Part shown: positions 54,467 to 63,937 of the stretch, in pieces
How positions within the stretch are numbered: the stretch's first letter is position 1
Layout of the letters: each line of letters starts with the position of its first letter
Assembly: GCF_003443995.1 (NCBI RefSeq)
Contig: NZ_QWEY01000003.1
Coordinates: forward strand, 124,001 to 188,000
From: Pseudotabrizicola alkalilacus
Lineage (GTDB): Bacteria > Pseudomonadota > Alphaproteobacteria > Rhodobacterales > Rhodobacteraceae
Direction: 5' to 3'
Length of the DNA stretch: 64,000 nt
Position numbers and translations under genes: made by a program
The notes under the pieces: generated by a model
Database searches by the model: none
What the model was told of the DNA's origin: nothing
The model's input: the letters and a program-made list of their open reading frames with translations, nothing else

Positions 54467-57400
54467 CCGGCCTGATCGACTGGGCCGCCGCCCGCGCCCG
54501 CATGGTGGTGGCCTTTATCATCCTGTCGGTGGCCGCAGGCGTGCTCGCCTATGTCAGCCTGCCGAAAGAGGGCGAGCCCGACATCGACATCCCCGCGCTG
54601 TTCGTCTCGGTCCCCTTCCCCGGCATTTCCGCCGCCGACTCGGAAACCTTGCTGGTCAAGGTGATGGAGCAGGAGCTGTCCGGCCTTGATGGGTTGAAAA
54701 CCATCTCCGGCACGGCGGCAGAAGGTTATGGCGGTGTGGCGCTGGAATTTGAATTCGGCTGGGACAAGACCAAGATCATCGCCGATGTCCGCGACCGGAT
54801 GAACACCGCCGAGGCGAAGTTTCCGGCCGGAGCTGACAAATACTCGGTCAACGAGATCAACTTCAGCGAATTCCCGATTCTGGTCATCGCACTGTCGGGT
54901 GACGTGCCCGAACGCACCCTGTTGCGCGCCGCCAAGGATCTGCAATCAAGGATTGCCGCGCTGGAGCCGGTGCTCAAGGCCGAACTGGCGGGGCACAGGG
55001 ATGAGATGCTGGAGGTGCTGATCGACCCGCTGAAGCTGGAAGCCTACAACATCACCGCCGCCGAACTGATCACGGTTGTCACCCGCAACAACCAGCTGAT
55101 TGCGGCAGGCGAGGTGGAAACCGCCAGCGGCGCGTTTGCGGTCAAGATCCCGTCCAGCTTCAACACGCCCGCGCAGGTGTACGCACTGCCGGTCAAGGTC
55201 AACGGCGACCGTACCATCACCTTGGGCGATCTGGCCCAGATCAACCTGACGTTTGAGGATCCCACCGGCACCGCCCGGTTCAACGGCGAGTCGACCGTCG
55301 CGATTCAGGTGGTCAAACGCAAAGGCTTTAACCTGATCGACACCACCCGGCTGGTCGAGGCCACGGTTGAGGCGGAGGTGGCCGGCTGGCCCGAACCGCT
55401 CCGCCGCTCGGTCTCGGTCGCGGCGTCGCTGGATCAGTCGGTCAATGTGGAAGGCATGGTGCGCCAGCTCGAAGGCTCGGTGCTGACCGCGATTGCACTG
55501 GTGATGGTGGTGGTTCTGGCGACGCTTGGCACCCGCTCTGCCCTGTTGGTCGGCTTTTCCGTGCCCACCAGTTTCCTGCTGACATTCGCCTTTTTCGCGG
55601 TGATGGGCATTTCCGTCTCCAATATCGTGATGTTCGGTCTGATCCTTGCCGTCGGCATGCTGGTCGACAGCGGCATCGTCGTGGTCGAATACGCCGACAC
55701 CCGCATTCAGGAAGGCTCTGGCCCGATGGCCGCCTATACCGAAGCGGCAAAGCGGATGTTCTGGCCCATCGTCAGCTCGACCGCGACCACGCTCTGCGCC
55801 TTTTTGCCGATGCTGTTCTGGCCCGGTGTCGCGGGGGAGTTCATGGGGATGCTGCCGGTCACGCTGATCTTTGTGCTGTCGGCATCGCTCTTGGTGGCGC
55901 TGATCTATGTGCCGGTGGTCGGTGGTGTGGCGGGGCGGGTGACCCGCCAGCTTGAGACTATCGCCGCTCTGCTGCGCCCCCGCCCGCTCTGGCTGCGCGT
56001 ACTGCTGGTCGCGCTGTCACTGGCGCTGCTGTTCACCGGCGTGGCACTGCTATTGGCTCCACGCAGCACCGGCGCCACATCGATGCTGCCGGGTGCGGTA
56101 TTGGCAATGCTGGGCGGCTTTGCCGCCTCGATCACGCTGGAGGCGGCAAAACCCATCCGCCGCGCCAAGATCGTCTCAGGCTACCGCCGTACCGGCTTTG
56201 GCCGGGTGATCCGCTTTCTGACCGGCAACCCGGTCATGCCGCTGGTCTCGATTGCCGCTGTCATCGGCTTTGTCATGCTGGTGTTCGGGCTTTATACCCA
56301 GCATGGCAAAGGGGTGGAGTTCTTTGTCGAGACCGAGCCGGAACAGGCCATTGTCTATGTGCAGGCGCGCGGCAACCTGTCGCTGACGGAAAAGGACGCG
56401 CTGCTGCGGCAGGCCGAGGCGCTGGTCGTCGGCACGCCGGGGGTGAAATCCACGTTTTCCTTTGCCGGGTCCGGTGGCTTGAACGCCAATACCGGCGGCG
56501 CGCAATCACCGCTCGACAGCGTAGGCCAGATCCAGCTGGAACTGGCCCCATGGGAGATGCGCAGCGCTGACCCGGCGCTTGGCGGCGAACGCATCATCGC
56601 CAGCCTAACCGAACGGCTGCAGGCCATTCCCGGCATCCGCATTGAGGTGCTGGCCGGGGCCTCTGGCCCGGCGTCGGGCAAGCCGCTGCATCTGCGTCTG
56701 TCGGGTGACAACTTTGCCGCGCTGGATCAGGCGGTGCAGACCATCCGCGCCCGGATGGAGGGGATGGAGGGCATCATCGGCATCGAGGACACCCGCCCGC
56801 TGCCCGGCATCGACTGGGAGATCACCGTCGATGTCGCCCGCGCCGGACGGTTTGGCGCCGATGTCGCCACCGTGGGTGGCATGGTGCAGCTTGTGACGCG
56901 CGGCGTGATGCTCGACACCATGCGGGTGGAAAGCTCGGATGAGGAAATCGAGATCCGCGTCCGCCTGCCGGAAGCCGACCGCGTGCTCTCGACGCTCGAT
57001 TCGCTGAAAGTCCGCACCGCAGACGGGCTGGTGCCGTTGTCCAATTTCATCAGCCGCAAGCCGGTGGCAAAGCTGGGCCGTATCGACCGCGTCAACGAAT
57101 CCCGCGTTTATGACATCCGCGCCGATGTCGCCCCCGGATTGACGCGGGCAGATGGCGTGCCGATCAACGCCAACGAGCGGATTGCAACGCTGACAGAATG
57201 GCTCGACACCGACCCGCTGCCGCAGGGGGTCAGCTGGGCATGGACCGGTGATCAGGAAGATCAGGCCGAGGCCGGGGCGTTTCTGGCGCAGGCCTTTGCC
57301 GGGGCACTGGGGCTGATGTTCATCATCCTCTTGGCGCAGTTCAACTCGGTCTACAACGCGGTGCTGGTGCTGCTGGCGGTTGTCCTGTCCACCACCGGGG

Positions 57401-57975
57401 TTCTGGTCGGCATGATGGTGATGGGGCAGACCTTCAGCATCATCATGACCGGGACCGGCATCGTAGCCTTGGCGGGGATCGTGGTGAACAACAACATCAT
57501 CCTGATCGACACCTATCAGGAGTTCAGCCGCTACATGCCACGGCTGGAGGCGATCACCCGCACCGCCGAACAACGCTTGCGCCCGGTGCTTTTAACCACC
57601 ATCACCACCATGGCGGGGCTTGCGCCGATGATGTTCGGCCTGTCGGTCGATTTTCTGGCCGGAGGATACACGCTCAACAGCCCCTCAGCGCTGTGGTGGA
57701 AGCAACTGGCGACCGCGGTGGTCTTTGGCCTGGGCATCGCCACCGTGCTGACGCTGGTGCTGACGCCGTCGCTCCTGGCGCTGCGGGTCTGGTTCTGGGC
57801 CGGGGCGTACAGGGGCTGGGCGCAGCTGTCGGCGCTCGCCCATGGCAAGGGCAGCATAGAGGCGCGCGATCTGGCCCTCACCCGCGCGGCCCGCGCGGTG
57901 CAGGGCCCGCTGATCCTGTGGGAAGACCCGCCGCCGCCCTCAGCGCCCTACCCGGTCCGCAACGCGGCGGAATAA
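54463..57975 (+). CDS. RND efflux permease, long form
   Basis: 1170 residues, about 130 longer than AcrB-type pumps. The extra part is in the middle: about residues 500-570 hold two added hydrophobic spans (LWLRVLLVALSLALLFTGVAL and MLPGAVLAMLGGFAASITL). TM4 reads GMLVDSGIVVVEYAD (Asp402, Ser403), where AcrB has an Asp pair, and TM10 reads GIVVNNNIILID (Asn1009-1011), where AcrB has Lys940. The proton relay thus differs from the textbook pump. The substrate is not predictable. The 4-base overlap with the adaptor shows co-translation. Confidence 0.9.
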   Translation: MTGLIDWAAARARMVVAFIILSVAAGVLAYVSLPKEGEPDIDIPALFVSVPFPGISAADSETLLVKVMEQELSGLDGLKTISGTAAEGYGGVALEFEFGWDKTKIIADVRDRMNTAEAKFPAGADKYSVNEINFSEFPILVIALSGDVPERTLLRAAKDLQSRIAALEPVLKAELAGHRDEMLEVLIDPLKLEAYNITAAELITVVTRNNQLIAAGEVETASGAFAVKIPSSFNTPAQVYALPVKVNGDRTITLGDLAQINLTFEDPTGTARFNGESTVAIQVVKRKGFNLIDTTRLVEATVEAEVAGWPEPLRRSVSVAASLDQSVNVEGMVRQLEGSVLTAIALVMVVVLATLGTRSALLVGFSVPTSFLLTFAFFAVMGISVSNIVMFGLILAVGMLVDSGIVVVEYADTRIQEGSGPMAAYTEAAKRMFWPIVSSTATTLCAFLPMLFWPGVAGEFMGMLPVTLIFVLSASLLVALIYVPVVGGVAGRVTRQLETIAALLRPRPLWLRVLLVALSLALLFTGVALLLAPRSTGATSMLPGAVLAMLGGFAASITLEAAKPIRRAKIVSGYRRTGFGRVIRFLTGNPVMPLVSIAAVIGFVMLVFGLYTQHGKGVEFFVETEPEQAIVYVQARGNLSLTEKDALLRQAEALVVGTPGVKSTFSFAGSGGLNANTGGAQSPLDSVGQIQLELAPWEMRSADPALGGERIIASLTERLQAIPGIRIEVLAGASGPASGKPLHLRLSGDNFAALDQAVQTIRARMEGMEGIIGIEDTRPLPGIDWEITVDVARAGRFGADVATVGGMVQLVTRGVMLDTMRVESSDEEIEIRVRLPEADRVLSTLDSLKVRTADGLVPLSNFISRKPVAKLGRIDRVNESRVYDIRADVAPGLTRADGVPINANERIATLTEWLDTDPLPQGVSWAWTGDQEDQAEAGAFLAQAFAGALGLMFIILLAQFNSVYNAVLVLLAVVLSTTGVLVGMMVMGQTFSIIMTGTGIVALAGIVVNNNIILIDTYQEFSRYMPRLEAITRTAEQRLRPVLLTTITTMAGLAPMMFGLSVDFLAGGYTLNSPSALWWKQLATAVVFGLGIATVLTLVLTPSLLALRVWFWAGAYRGWAQLSALAHGKGSIEARDLALTRAARAVQGPLILWEDPPPPSAPYPVRNAAE

Positions 57976-57998
57976 GGCCAACGAGGACGAAGCGGCAC

Positions 57999-59813
57999 TT
58001 ACGCCGCCTCGTCCTCTTCTTCCGCCGATTGGCGCGCCCACATCGCCGCATAGCGCCCGCCATTGCCCAGCAGCACCTCATGCGTGCCCTGCTCGACAAT
58101 CTCGCCCGCCTCCAGCACGATGATCTGATCGGCATCTGCAATCGTCGACAGCCGGTGCGCGATGGTGATGACCGACCGGCCCTGCCCCATCAGCAGCAGG
58201 CTGTCCTGAATGTCGCGCTCGGTCTGGGTGTCCAGCGCCGATGTCGCCTCATCCAGAATCAGGATCGGCGGGTTCTTCAGCAGGGTGCGGGCAATCCCCA
58301 CCCGCTGCTTTTCGCCACCCGACAGTTTCAGCCCGCGCTCGCCCACCGTTGTCTCATAGCCTTCGGGCAAGGAGATGATGAAGTCGTGGATCCGCGCCGC
58401 CTTTGCCGCCGCTTCCACGTCGTCGCGCGTGGCCCCGGCGCGGCCATAGGCGATGTTGTAATAGACCGTATCGTTGAACAGCACCGTATCCTGCGGCACC
58501 ACGCCGATATGACCATGGATGCTGGTCTGCGTCACATCGCGCAGATCCTGCCCGTCGATCCGGATCGCCCCGCTGGTCACATCATAGAACCGGAACAACA
58601 GCCGCCCGATCGTCGATTTGCCAGATCCCGACGGCCCCACCAGTGCCACGCGCTGCCCCGGCGCCACGGTAAAGCTCACGCCCTTCAGGATCGGCCGGGT
58701 CGGGTCATAGTCAAAGCGCACATTGTCAAACGTGACCTCGCCTTGCGTGACCGCCAGATCGGGTGCTGCGGGCTTGTCCACCACTTCGGCGGGTTGGCCC
58801 AACAGGCCGAACATCTCGCCCATATCGACCAGCGCCTGCCGGATCTCACGGTAGACCGTGCCAAGGAAGTTCAGCGGCATGGTGATCTGGATCATGTAGG
58901 CGTTGACCATGACGAAATCGCCGACCGTCAGATCCCCCGCCTGCACCCCGCGCGCGGCCATCACCATCACGATGACAAGGCCGGTGGTGATCAGAAACGC
59001 CTGCCCAAGGTTCAGGAACGCCAGCGAAAGCCCGGTCTTGACCGCCGCCACCTCGTATTGCCGCATCGCATTGTCATAACGCGCGGCCTCCATCCCCTCG
59101 GCGTTGAAGTATTTCACCGTCTCGTAGTTCAGCAAGCTATCAATGGCCTTCTGGTTGGCATCGGTGTCCTGCGCATTCATCTCGCGCCGGATCGCGACCC
59201 GCCATTCGGTGACCTTGAAGGTAAAGGCGACATAGATGGTGATCACGATCACCACCACCGCCGCATATTGCCAGCCGAACACCACCGCGAAAATCACCGA
59301 CACCATGGTCAGTTCCAGAATCAGCGGCCCGATCGACAGCAGCATGAAGCGCAGCAGGAAATCGACGCCCTTGACCCCACGCTCGATGATCCGGCTCAAG
59401 CCCCCGGTCTTGCGCGTGATGTGATAGCGCAAGCTCAGGCGGTGGATATGGGTGAATGTCTCCAGCGCAAGCTGACGCAGGGCGCGTTGGCCCACGCGCA
59501 CGAACACCGCATCGCGCGCCTCGTTAAAGGCCACCGTCAGCAGGCGCGCCATCCCGTAGGCAACCGTCAGCCCCACCGCCGCCAGTCCCAGCAGGGTGGC
59601 GGCATCCGGCGCATCGCCTGCCAGCGCATCCACCGCCTGCTTGTAGATCGCAGGTGTCGTGACCGAGATGACCTTGGCCATCACCAGCAACAACAGCGAC
59701 GCGACCACCCGCCGCTTCACCCAGCCCTGACCGGGTGGCCACAGATAGGGGATCACACGCGCCATGGTTTGAAAGCCACTGGCCGGGGCGTCTTTGGGAG
59801 TCGGGTCAAACAT
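57999..59813 (-). CDS. Atm1/ABCB7-like ABC exporter (fused permease and ATPase)
   Basis: 604 residues. Six membrane spans come first, then the nucleotide-binding domain with Walker A GPSGSGKSTIGRLL, signature LSGGEKQRVGIARTLL and Walker B ILILDEATSALD. The type matches bacterial Atm1 relatives that export glutathione-linked metals or iron-sulfur precursors. ATG 59813 follows GAGG. It is convergent with the RND genes across 23 bases. Substrate inferred only from family. Confidence 0.9.
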   Translation of the reverse strand: MFDPTPKDAPASGFQTMARVIPYLWPPGQGWVKRRVVASLLLLVMAKVISVTTPAIYKQAVDALAGDAPDAATLLGLAAVGLTVAYGMARLLTVAFNEARDAVFVRVGQRALRQLALETFTHIHRLSLRYHITRKTGGLSRIIERGVKGVDFLLRFMLLSIGPLILELTMVSVIFAVVFGWQYAAVVVIVITIYVAFTFKVTEWRVAIRREMNAQDTDANQKAIDSLLNYETVKYFNAEGMEAARYDNAMRQYEVAAVKTGLSLAFLNLGQAFLITTGLVIVMVMAARGVQAGDLTVGDFVMVNAYMIQITMPLNFLGTVYREIRQALVDMGEMFGLLGQPAEVVDKPAAPDLAVTQGEVTFDNVRFDYDPTRPILKGVSFTVAPGQRVALVGPSGSGKSTIGRLLFRFYDVTSGAIRIDGQDLRDVTQTSIHGHIGVVPQDTVLFNDTVYYNIAYGRAGATRDDVEAAAKAARIHDFIISLPEGYETTVGERGLKLSGGEKQRVGIARTLLKNPPILILDEATSALDTQTERDIQDSLLLMGQGRSVITIAHRLSTIADADQIIVLEAGEIVEQGTHEVLLGNGGRYAAMWARQSAEEEDEAA

Positions 59814-59873
59814 GTGGGGCCTCTTTTCGGCCCCAATACCTAGGGGGTGCTGCCGCAAATGGCCAGAGCGGGA

Positions 59874-61496
59874 TCAGGGCTTTTGCGGAATTGCAAAAAC
59901 CTGCCCCGGATAGATCAGATCGGGATTGCGGATCTTGTCGCGGTTGGCCTCGTAGACCTGCACATACATCACGCCTTCGCCGAAATTCTCGCGCGCGATG
60001 CCCCACAATGTAAAGCCGGGCTGTACCGTGACTGTCACCGGCGGCGGTGGCGCAAGTGGAGCTGCGGGCGCATCCGCCGCCCCGGCCGCAGGCACGGGCA
60101 CAGGTTGCGGAAGGGTCGGCGCGGTGTCGGTTGCGGCACCCGGTGCAGTCGGCTCTGCCGCTGACAGCGGTGAGTCAGGAGCGGATGGCGCTTCGGTCGC
60201 GGCCTCGGCAGGCGATGGCGTGGCTTGCGTCTCCGCTTGCGGTGCTCCGGCACCCTGCGACGCAGGCGCGGTCGCGGCGGGTTGCGACAGCGCGGCCAGA
60301 TCTTCCAGCGTCTCGCGCTTGAACGGCGTCTCGAACCGCGCCGTCACCTTGCCCGCTTCGTCGATCTGATCGACCCGCATGGTATAAATCCCCGGCGCGG
60401 TGTCGCCCAGCGTCACTTGCCACAGACCGGTCGCTGCGATCCCGGCATCCGCCACCTGCGCATTGTCCAGATAGATCCGCACCGCCTGCCCGGCCTTGCC
60501 CCTGCCCGACAATTGCACCGCCCCTGTGGGCGAATAGGAAATCGCGTCGAGCATGACCGTTGCCACCCCGTCCGCCTCAGTGTCAGCGTCGGCCATCACC
60601 GGCGCTTGCACCACAGTTGCGCCTTCATCTGTCACCAGCAAAGCCACCGGCGGCGCAGGCGCCGCTTCTGCTGCTGGCAGGGGCGCGGCATCCGGCGCGG
60701 GCTCGGTTTCGGGCGCAAGAAGGGGGACAGAGTCTGCCAATTCGATTGCATCAGTTCCTGCATCCGCCTCAGTCGCAGGCTCAAGCTCAGGTAGCTCAGC
60801 TTCGGCCACGGTCTCCGGCGCAATCTCTGGTGCGGCCCCGGCCACAGCTTCCGCAGAGGCATCTGGCACCGCATCCGGCGCAACCTCTGCCACCTCAACC
60901 GGCCCGGCGATCGGCCCCAGCGCCACAGATTGCGCCGATGCCAGCCTGCGGCCATCCGGCAACACCGCATCCAGCGTCATCAGACTGGGCAGCGGATTGG
61001 GGGCAAGGGTGAACAATGCGGCAAAGCTGCCATCGCCCCCCGCCTGTGCCTCGGCGACCACAACCCCGTCAACCAGAACCGAGATAACCGCCAAAGGCTC
61101 GGCCCGGCCCGCCACCACGGCAGCGCCATCCGCCTCGACCCGGTAGCCGTCAAAGCCGGGCAACACCGGCTCCGGGGCAACAGCATCCAACCCGGAACTC
61201 TGCTCCGTTTCGGCCAAACCTTCCGGCGCTGCCTCATCCTCGGCGAAAGCTGCAATCTCGGGCTCGGGCTCAGGCGTTGCCGCATTCTCAGACTCAGGCT
61301 CCGCCTCGGCCGGAACCGGAACCGGAACCTCTGACACCACAGCCACAGGCGCGGGCGCAACTGCGGGCGCTTCGGCGACGGGCGCATCCGGAGCGCGCGC
61401 AGGCCACAGCAGCCCGACCACCACAGCCACCACAGCCGCACCCCCAGCCAACAGCGCCGCGCGTGCGCCAGTGCTCAGTCCCGTCCCGTCCGCCAT
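59874..61496 (-). CDS. LysM-domain membrane protein with low-complexity linker
   Basis: 540 residues. One N-terminal membrane span (ALLAGGAAVVAVVVGLLW) is followed by about 250 residues rich in Ala, Glu and Pro. A beta-sandwich-like segment (GAVQLSGRGKAGQAVRIYLD, then LWQVTLGDTAPGIYTMRVDQ) precedes the C-terminal LysM domain (GFTLWGIARENFGEGVMYVQ, then YPGQVFAIPQ), which binds peptidoglycan. It should span from the inner membrane to the wall. Partner unknown. Confidence 0.85.
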   Translation of the reverse strand: MADGTGLSTGARAALLAGGAAVVAVVVGLLWPARAPDAPVAEAPAVAPAPVAVVSEVPVPVPAEAEPESENAATPEPEPEIAAFAEDEAAPEGLAETEQSSGLDAVAPEPVLPGFDGYRVEADGAAVVAGRAEPLAVISVLVDGVVVAEAQAGGDGSFAALFTLAPNPLPSLMTLDAVLPDGRRLASAQSVALGPIAGPVEVAEVAPDAVPDASAEAVAGAAPEIAPETVAEAELPELEPATEADAGTDAIELADSVPLLAPETEPAPDAAPLPAAEAAPAPPVALLVTDEGATVVQAPVMADADTEADGVATVMLDAISYSPTGAVQLSGRGKAGQAVRIYLDNAQVADAGIAATGLWQVTLGDTAPGIYTMRVDQIDEAGKVTARFETPFKRETLEDLAALSQPAATAPASQGAGAPQAETQATPSPAEAATEAPSAPDSPLSAAEPTAPGAATDTAPTLPQPVPVPAAGAADAPAAPLAPPPPVTVTVQPGFTLWGIARENFGEGVMYVQVYEANRDKIRNPDLIYPGQVFAIPQKP

Positions 61497-61642
61497 AATA
61501 AGTCCCCGTCAATTCCCCTGCCAGACCAAGGCTCCCACCAACCCCAGCCCGGCACGCAGAGCCTTTACCGGCCCCTGCTTTCCTTTGCATAGGAACCCCG
61601 ATAACACTGGGCTTGCAATGAAAATTCCTTGAAGAGGCCCGC

Positions 61643-62197
61643 ATGACCCCGCTTCGCTCTGTCTGTGTCTTTTGTGGATCACGTCCCGGCCTGTCGGCCG
61701 CCTATGCAGACGCCGCCCGCACCCTTGGCCATGGAATCGCCGGGCACGGCTGGCGTCTGGTCTACGGGGCAGGTGATGTCGGGCTGATGGGCGAAGTGGC
61801 GCGCGCGGCACTGGCCGCAGGCGCACCCACCATGGGGGTGATCCCCACCCATCTGATGGGCAAGGAAAAGGGCAAACGCGATCTGGGCCAGTTGGTCATC
61901 ACCGAAGACATGCACGAGCGCAAGAAAGTGATGTTCATGAATTCTGACGCCATCGTGGTGCTGCCCGGCGGTGCGGGCAGTCTGGACGAGTTTTTCGAGG
62001 TGCTGACCTGGCGGCAGATCGGCCTGCACACAAAACCGATTTTCCTATTGGATACAAACGGTTACTGGCAGCCCCTCATCCATCTGATGGATCATGTCAT
62101 CGCCCATGGCTTTGCCGAGCCGCATCTGCGCCACAGCTTTGCCGCCATCCCCGATGTTCCGGGCCTTCTGGCCCGGTTAGAGGATGTATTTTCCTGA
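61643..62197 (+). CDS. LOG-family protein (TIGR00730)
   Basis: 184 residues. The signature is VVLPGGAGSLDEFFEVLTW near residue 110, matching the PGGxGTxxE motif with Ser for Thr, and the N-terminus has VCVFCGSRPG. Plant and bacterial members are cytokinin riboside monophosphate phosphoribohydrolases; in other bacteria the nucleotide substrate is less certain. It is divergent from the LysM gene. Confidence 0.9.
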   Translation: MTPLRSVCVFCGSRPGLSAAYADAARTLGHGIAGHGWRLVYGAGDVGLMGEVARAALAAGAPTMGVIPTHLMGKEKGKRDLGQLVITEDMHERKKVMFMNSDAIVVLPGGAGSLDEFFEVLTWRQIGLHTKPIFLLDTNGYWQPLIHLMDHVIAHGFAEPHLRHSFAAIPDVPGLLARLEDVFS

Positions 62198-62225
62198 TCA
62201 ATCCCAGACCTTTGCGTAGAAAAGC

Positions 62226-62651
62226 TCAGGCAGCGCGGGTCATCGCGTCGTTCATCACGCTGACGATTTTCTCAAGCGGATAGCCGGTCAGTGATTTGGG
62301 CAGCATCATCACCACCCGCCCACGCAGATTGTCATCCAGCCGGGTGCGGATCGCCTCCAGCAGGTGTGGCGGTGCCGCGATGGCCAGCCGCGACGTGCGC
62401 GACTGGCGCACTGCAAAGGACAGACGGGTCATCAGCATCGCCACCATCGCCGTTTCCGCCAGACGCGCGCGGTCACTCGCCTCAGCCGGACGCGCGCTTT
62501 CGTCCTTCTCAGCCGTACTGTCGCATTTGGGCGTCTCGATCCGGTCAATCAGCCGCAGGTCTGGCGCAGGCACGGTGCCGGCATTCTCCAGAATCACCGC
62601 GCCGTCTCCGTCGACGACCACAATCCAGCAACCCCGTGTGATCATTGTCAT
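62226..62651 (-). CDS. Host-attachment-like protein (Host_attach family)
   Basis: 141 residues. The start CWIVVVDGDGAVILENAGTV resembles the WIxVADxxRAR beginning of the Host_attach/baeRF family, and LAIAAPPHLLEAIR with the later RVVMMLPKSLTGYPLEKI fits the C-terminal half. In Agrobacterium a member is needed for plant attachment, but most are unexplained and some resemble release factors. The gene is isolated. Confidence 0.65.
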   Translation of the reverse strand: MTMITRGCWIVVVDGDGAVILENAGTVPAPDLRLIDRIETPKCDSTAEKDESARPAEASDRARLAETAMVAMLMTRLSFAVRQSRTSRLAIAAPPHLLEAIRTRLDDNLRGRVVMMLPKSLTGYPLEKIVSVMNDAMTRAA

Positions 62652-62727
62652 ATTATCCTCCCGCCGTTTCTTGTTGATCCCCTTTCAGATGGGAAGTCAA
62701 TGATGCACTGGTAGTGTGACATAGTGA

Positions 62728-62768
62728 CCAAAACAAAAATACCCGCGCAAAAACCTTGCGCGGGTATC
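62728..62768 (-). terminator. Rho-independent terminator downstream of sodB
   Basis: TACCCGCGCAA (62740-62750)/TTGCGCGGGTA (62756-62766), perfect; on the minus strand a T-rich tail (TTTTTGTTTTGG) follows. Confidence 0.9.
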
Positions 62769-62808
62769 AACCAGATCGCAGACTGGTTTTAAATCAAGGT
62801 GTTAACCG

Positions 62809-63408
62809 TCACAGACGGGCAGCAACCGCTTCCCAGTTCACCAATTTGTCAAGGAAATTGGTCAGGTAAGCCGGACGCTTGTTGCGGAAGTCGATGTAAT
62901 AAGAATGCTCCCACACATCACAACCCAGCAGCGCGGTCTGACCAAAGCACAGCGGGTTGACGCCGTTTTCGGTCTTGGTGACTTTGAGCGCGCCATCGGC
63001 ATCTTTCACCAGCCAGGCCCAACCCGACCCGAACTGACCAGCGCCAGCCGCAGAAAACGCTTCCTTGAACGTGTCGACCGAACCGAACGACTCGGTCAGC
63101 GCCTTTTCCAGCGCACCCGGCATCGCGGTTTGGCCCGGCCCCATGACTTCCCAGAACAGGGCATGGTTCCAGTGCTGGCTGGCATTGTTGAAAATGCCGT
63201 TCTGCGCCACAGCGGACTTGTCATAGGTGCCGACGACGATCTCTTCGACCGACTTGTTCTCCCACTCGGTGCCGGCAATCAGCTTGTTGCCGTTGTCGAC
63301 ATAGGCCTTGTGGTGAATGTCGTGGTGATACTCCAGCGTCTCTTTCGACATGCCAAGAGCGGCCAGCGCATCATGGGCATAGGGCAGATCGGGAAGCGTG
63401 AAAGCCAT
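62809..63408 (-). CDS. sodB: Superoxide dismutase (Fe/Mn family)
   Basis: 199 residues from ATG 63408. Metal ligands are His28 (YHHDIHHKAYV), the His in NASQHWNHALFW, and Asp and His in CDVWEHSYYID. The N-terminal pattern and the Gln in QHWNH favour the iron form. AGGATG precedes the start; longer upstream frames lack homology. A strong terminator follows. Confidence 0.95.
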   Translation of the reverse strand: MAFTLPDLPYAHDALAALGMSKETLEYHHDIHHKAYVDNGNKLIAGTEWENKSVEEIVVGTYDKSAVAQNGIFNNASQHWNHALFWEVMGPGQTAMPGALEKALTESFGSVDTFKEAFSAAGAGQFGSGWAWLVKDADGALKVTKTENGVNPLCFGQTALLGCDVWEHSYYIDFRNKRPAYLTNFLDKLVNWEAVAARL

Positions 63409-63502
63409 GGGTCTCATCCTTTTATCGCGTGTCGTTGGCGTAAATAGCCGCCTTTCCGGGCCAAAGGTCAAGACCTGCACCCGGAAAAGGTGATCCTTTA
63501 GC

Positions 63503-63874
63503 TCAACTTTCAGCCCCGGTCATCGGTTCCATGTCAATCACTTCGGCCCCGTCCCGGACCACGGTGTAAAAGCACGACCGGCGGTTGGTGTGGCAGGCAG
63601 GCCCGTGCTGGCGCACCCGCACCAGCAGGCAATCGCGGTCACAATCGACGCGCAATTCCACCAGATGCTGCACATGGCCCGAGGTATCGCCCTTGACCCA
63701 GAATGCCGCCCGCGACCGCGACCAATAGGTCACGCGCCCGGTGGCAAGCGTCTGCGCCACCGACGCGGCATTCATCCAGGCCATCATCAGCACATCGCCG
63801 TTTTCATGGTCCTGTGCGATACAGGGGATCAGCCCGTTGGCATCATACTTTAGGCTTGCAGGGTCAAAAGCCAT
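63503..63874 (-). CDS. hisI: Phosphoribosyl-AMP cyclohydrolase
   Basis: 123 residues. It catalyses the third step of histidine synthesis. The zinc-ligand cysteines are in VDCDRDCLLVRVRQ and GPACHTNRRSCFY, and VTYWSRSRAAFWVKGDTSGH is the family core. Like many Alphaproteobacteria it lacks the fused HisE domain. It stands between sodB and the Fe-S scaffold gene. Confidence 0.96.
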   Translation of the reverse strand: MAFDPASLKYDANGLIPCIAQDHENGDVLMMAWMNAASVAQTLATGRVTYWSRSRAAFWVKGDTSGHVQHLVELRVDCDRDCLLVRVRQHGPACHTNRRSCFYTVVRDGAEVIDMEPMTGAES

Positions 63875-63937
63875 CTCACTCTCCTTGGCGGGCGCGGGGG
63901 GAAGGTCTATCTAAGGATCGACAAAAGGAAAAGCGCC

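Noticed and set aside
57693-59843. 716-codon plus-strand frame opposite the ABC exporter
   Set aside because: His/Arg/Gln-rich shadow of the exporter, which has complete ATPase motifs.
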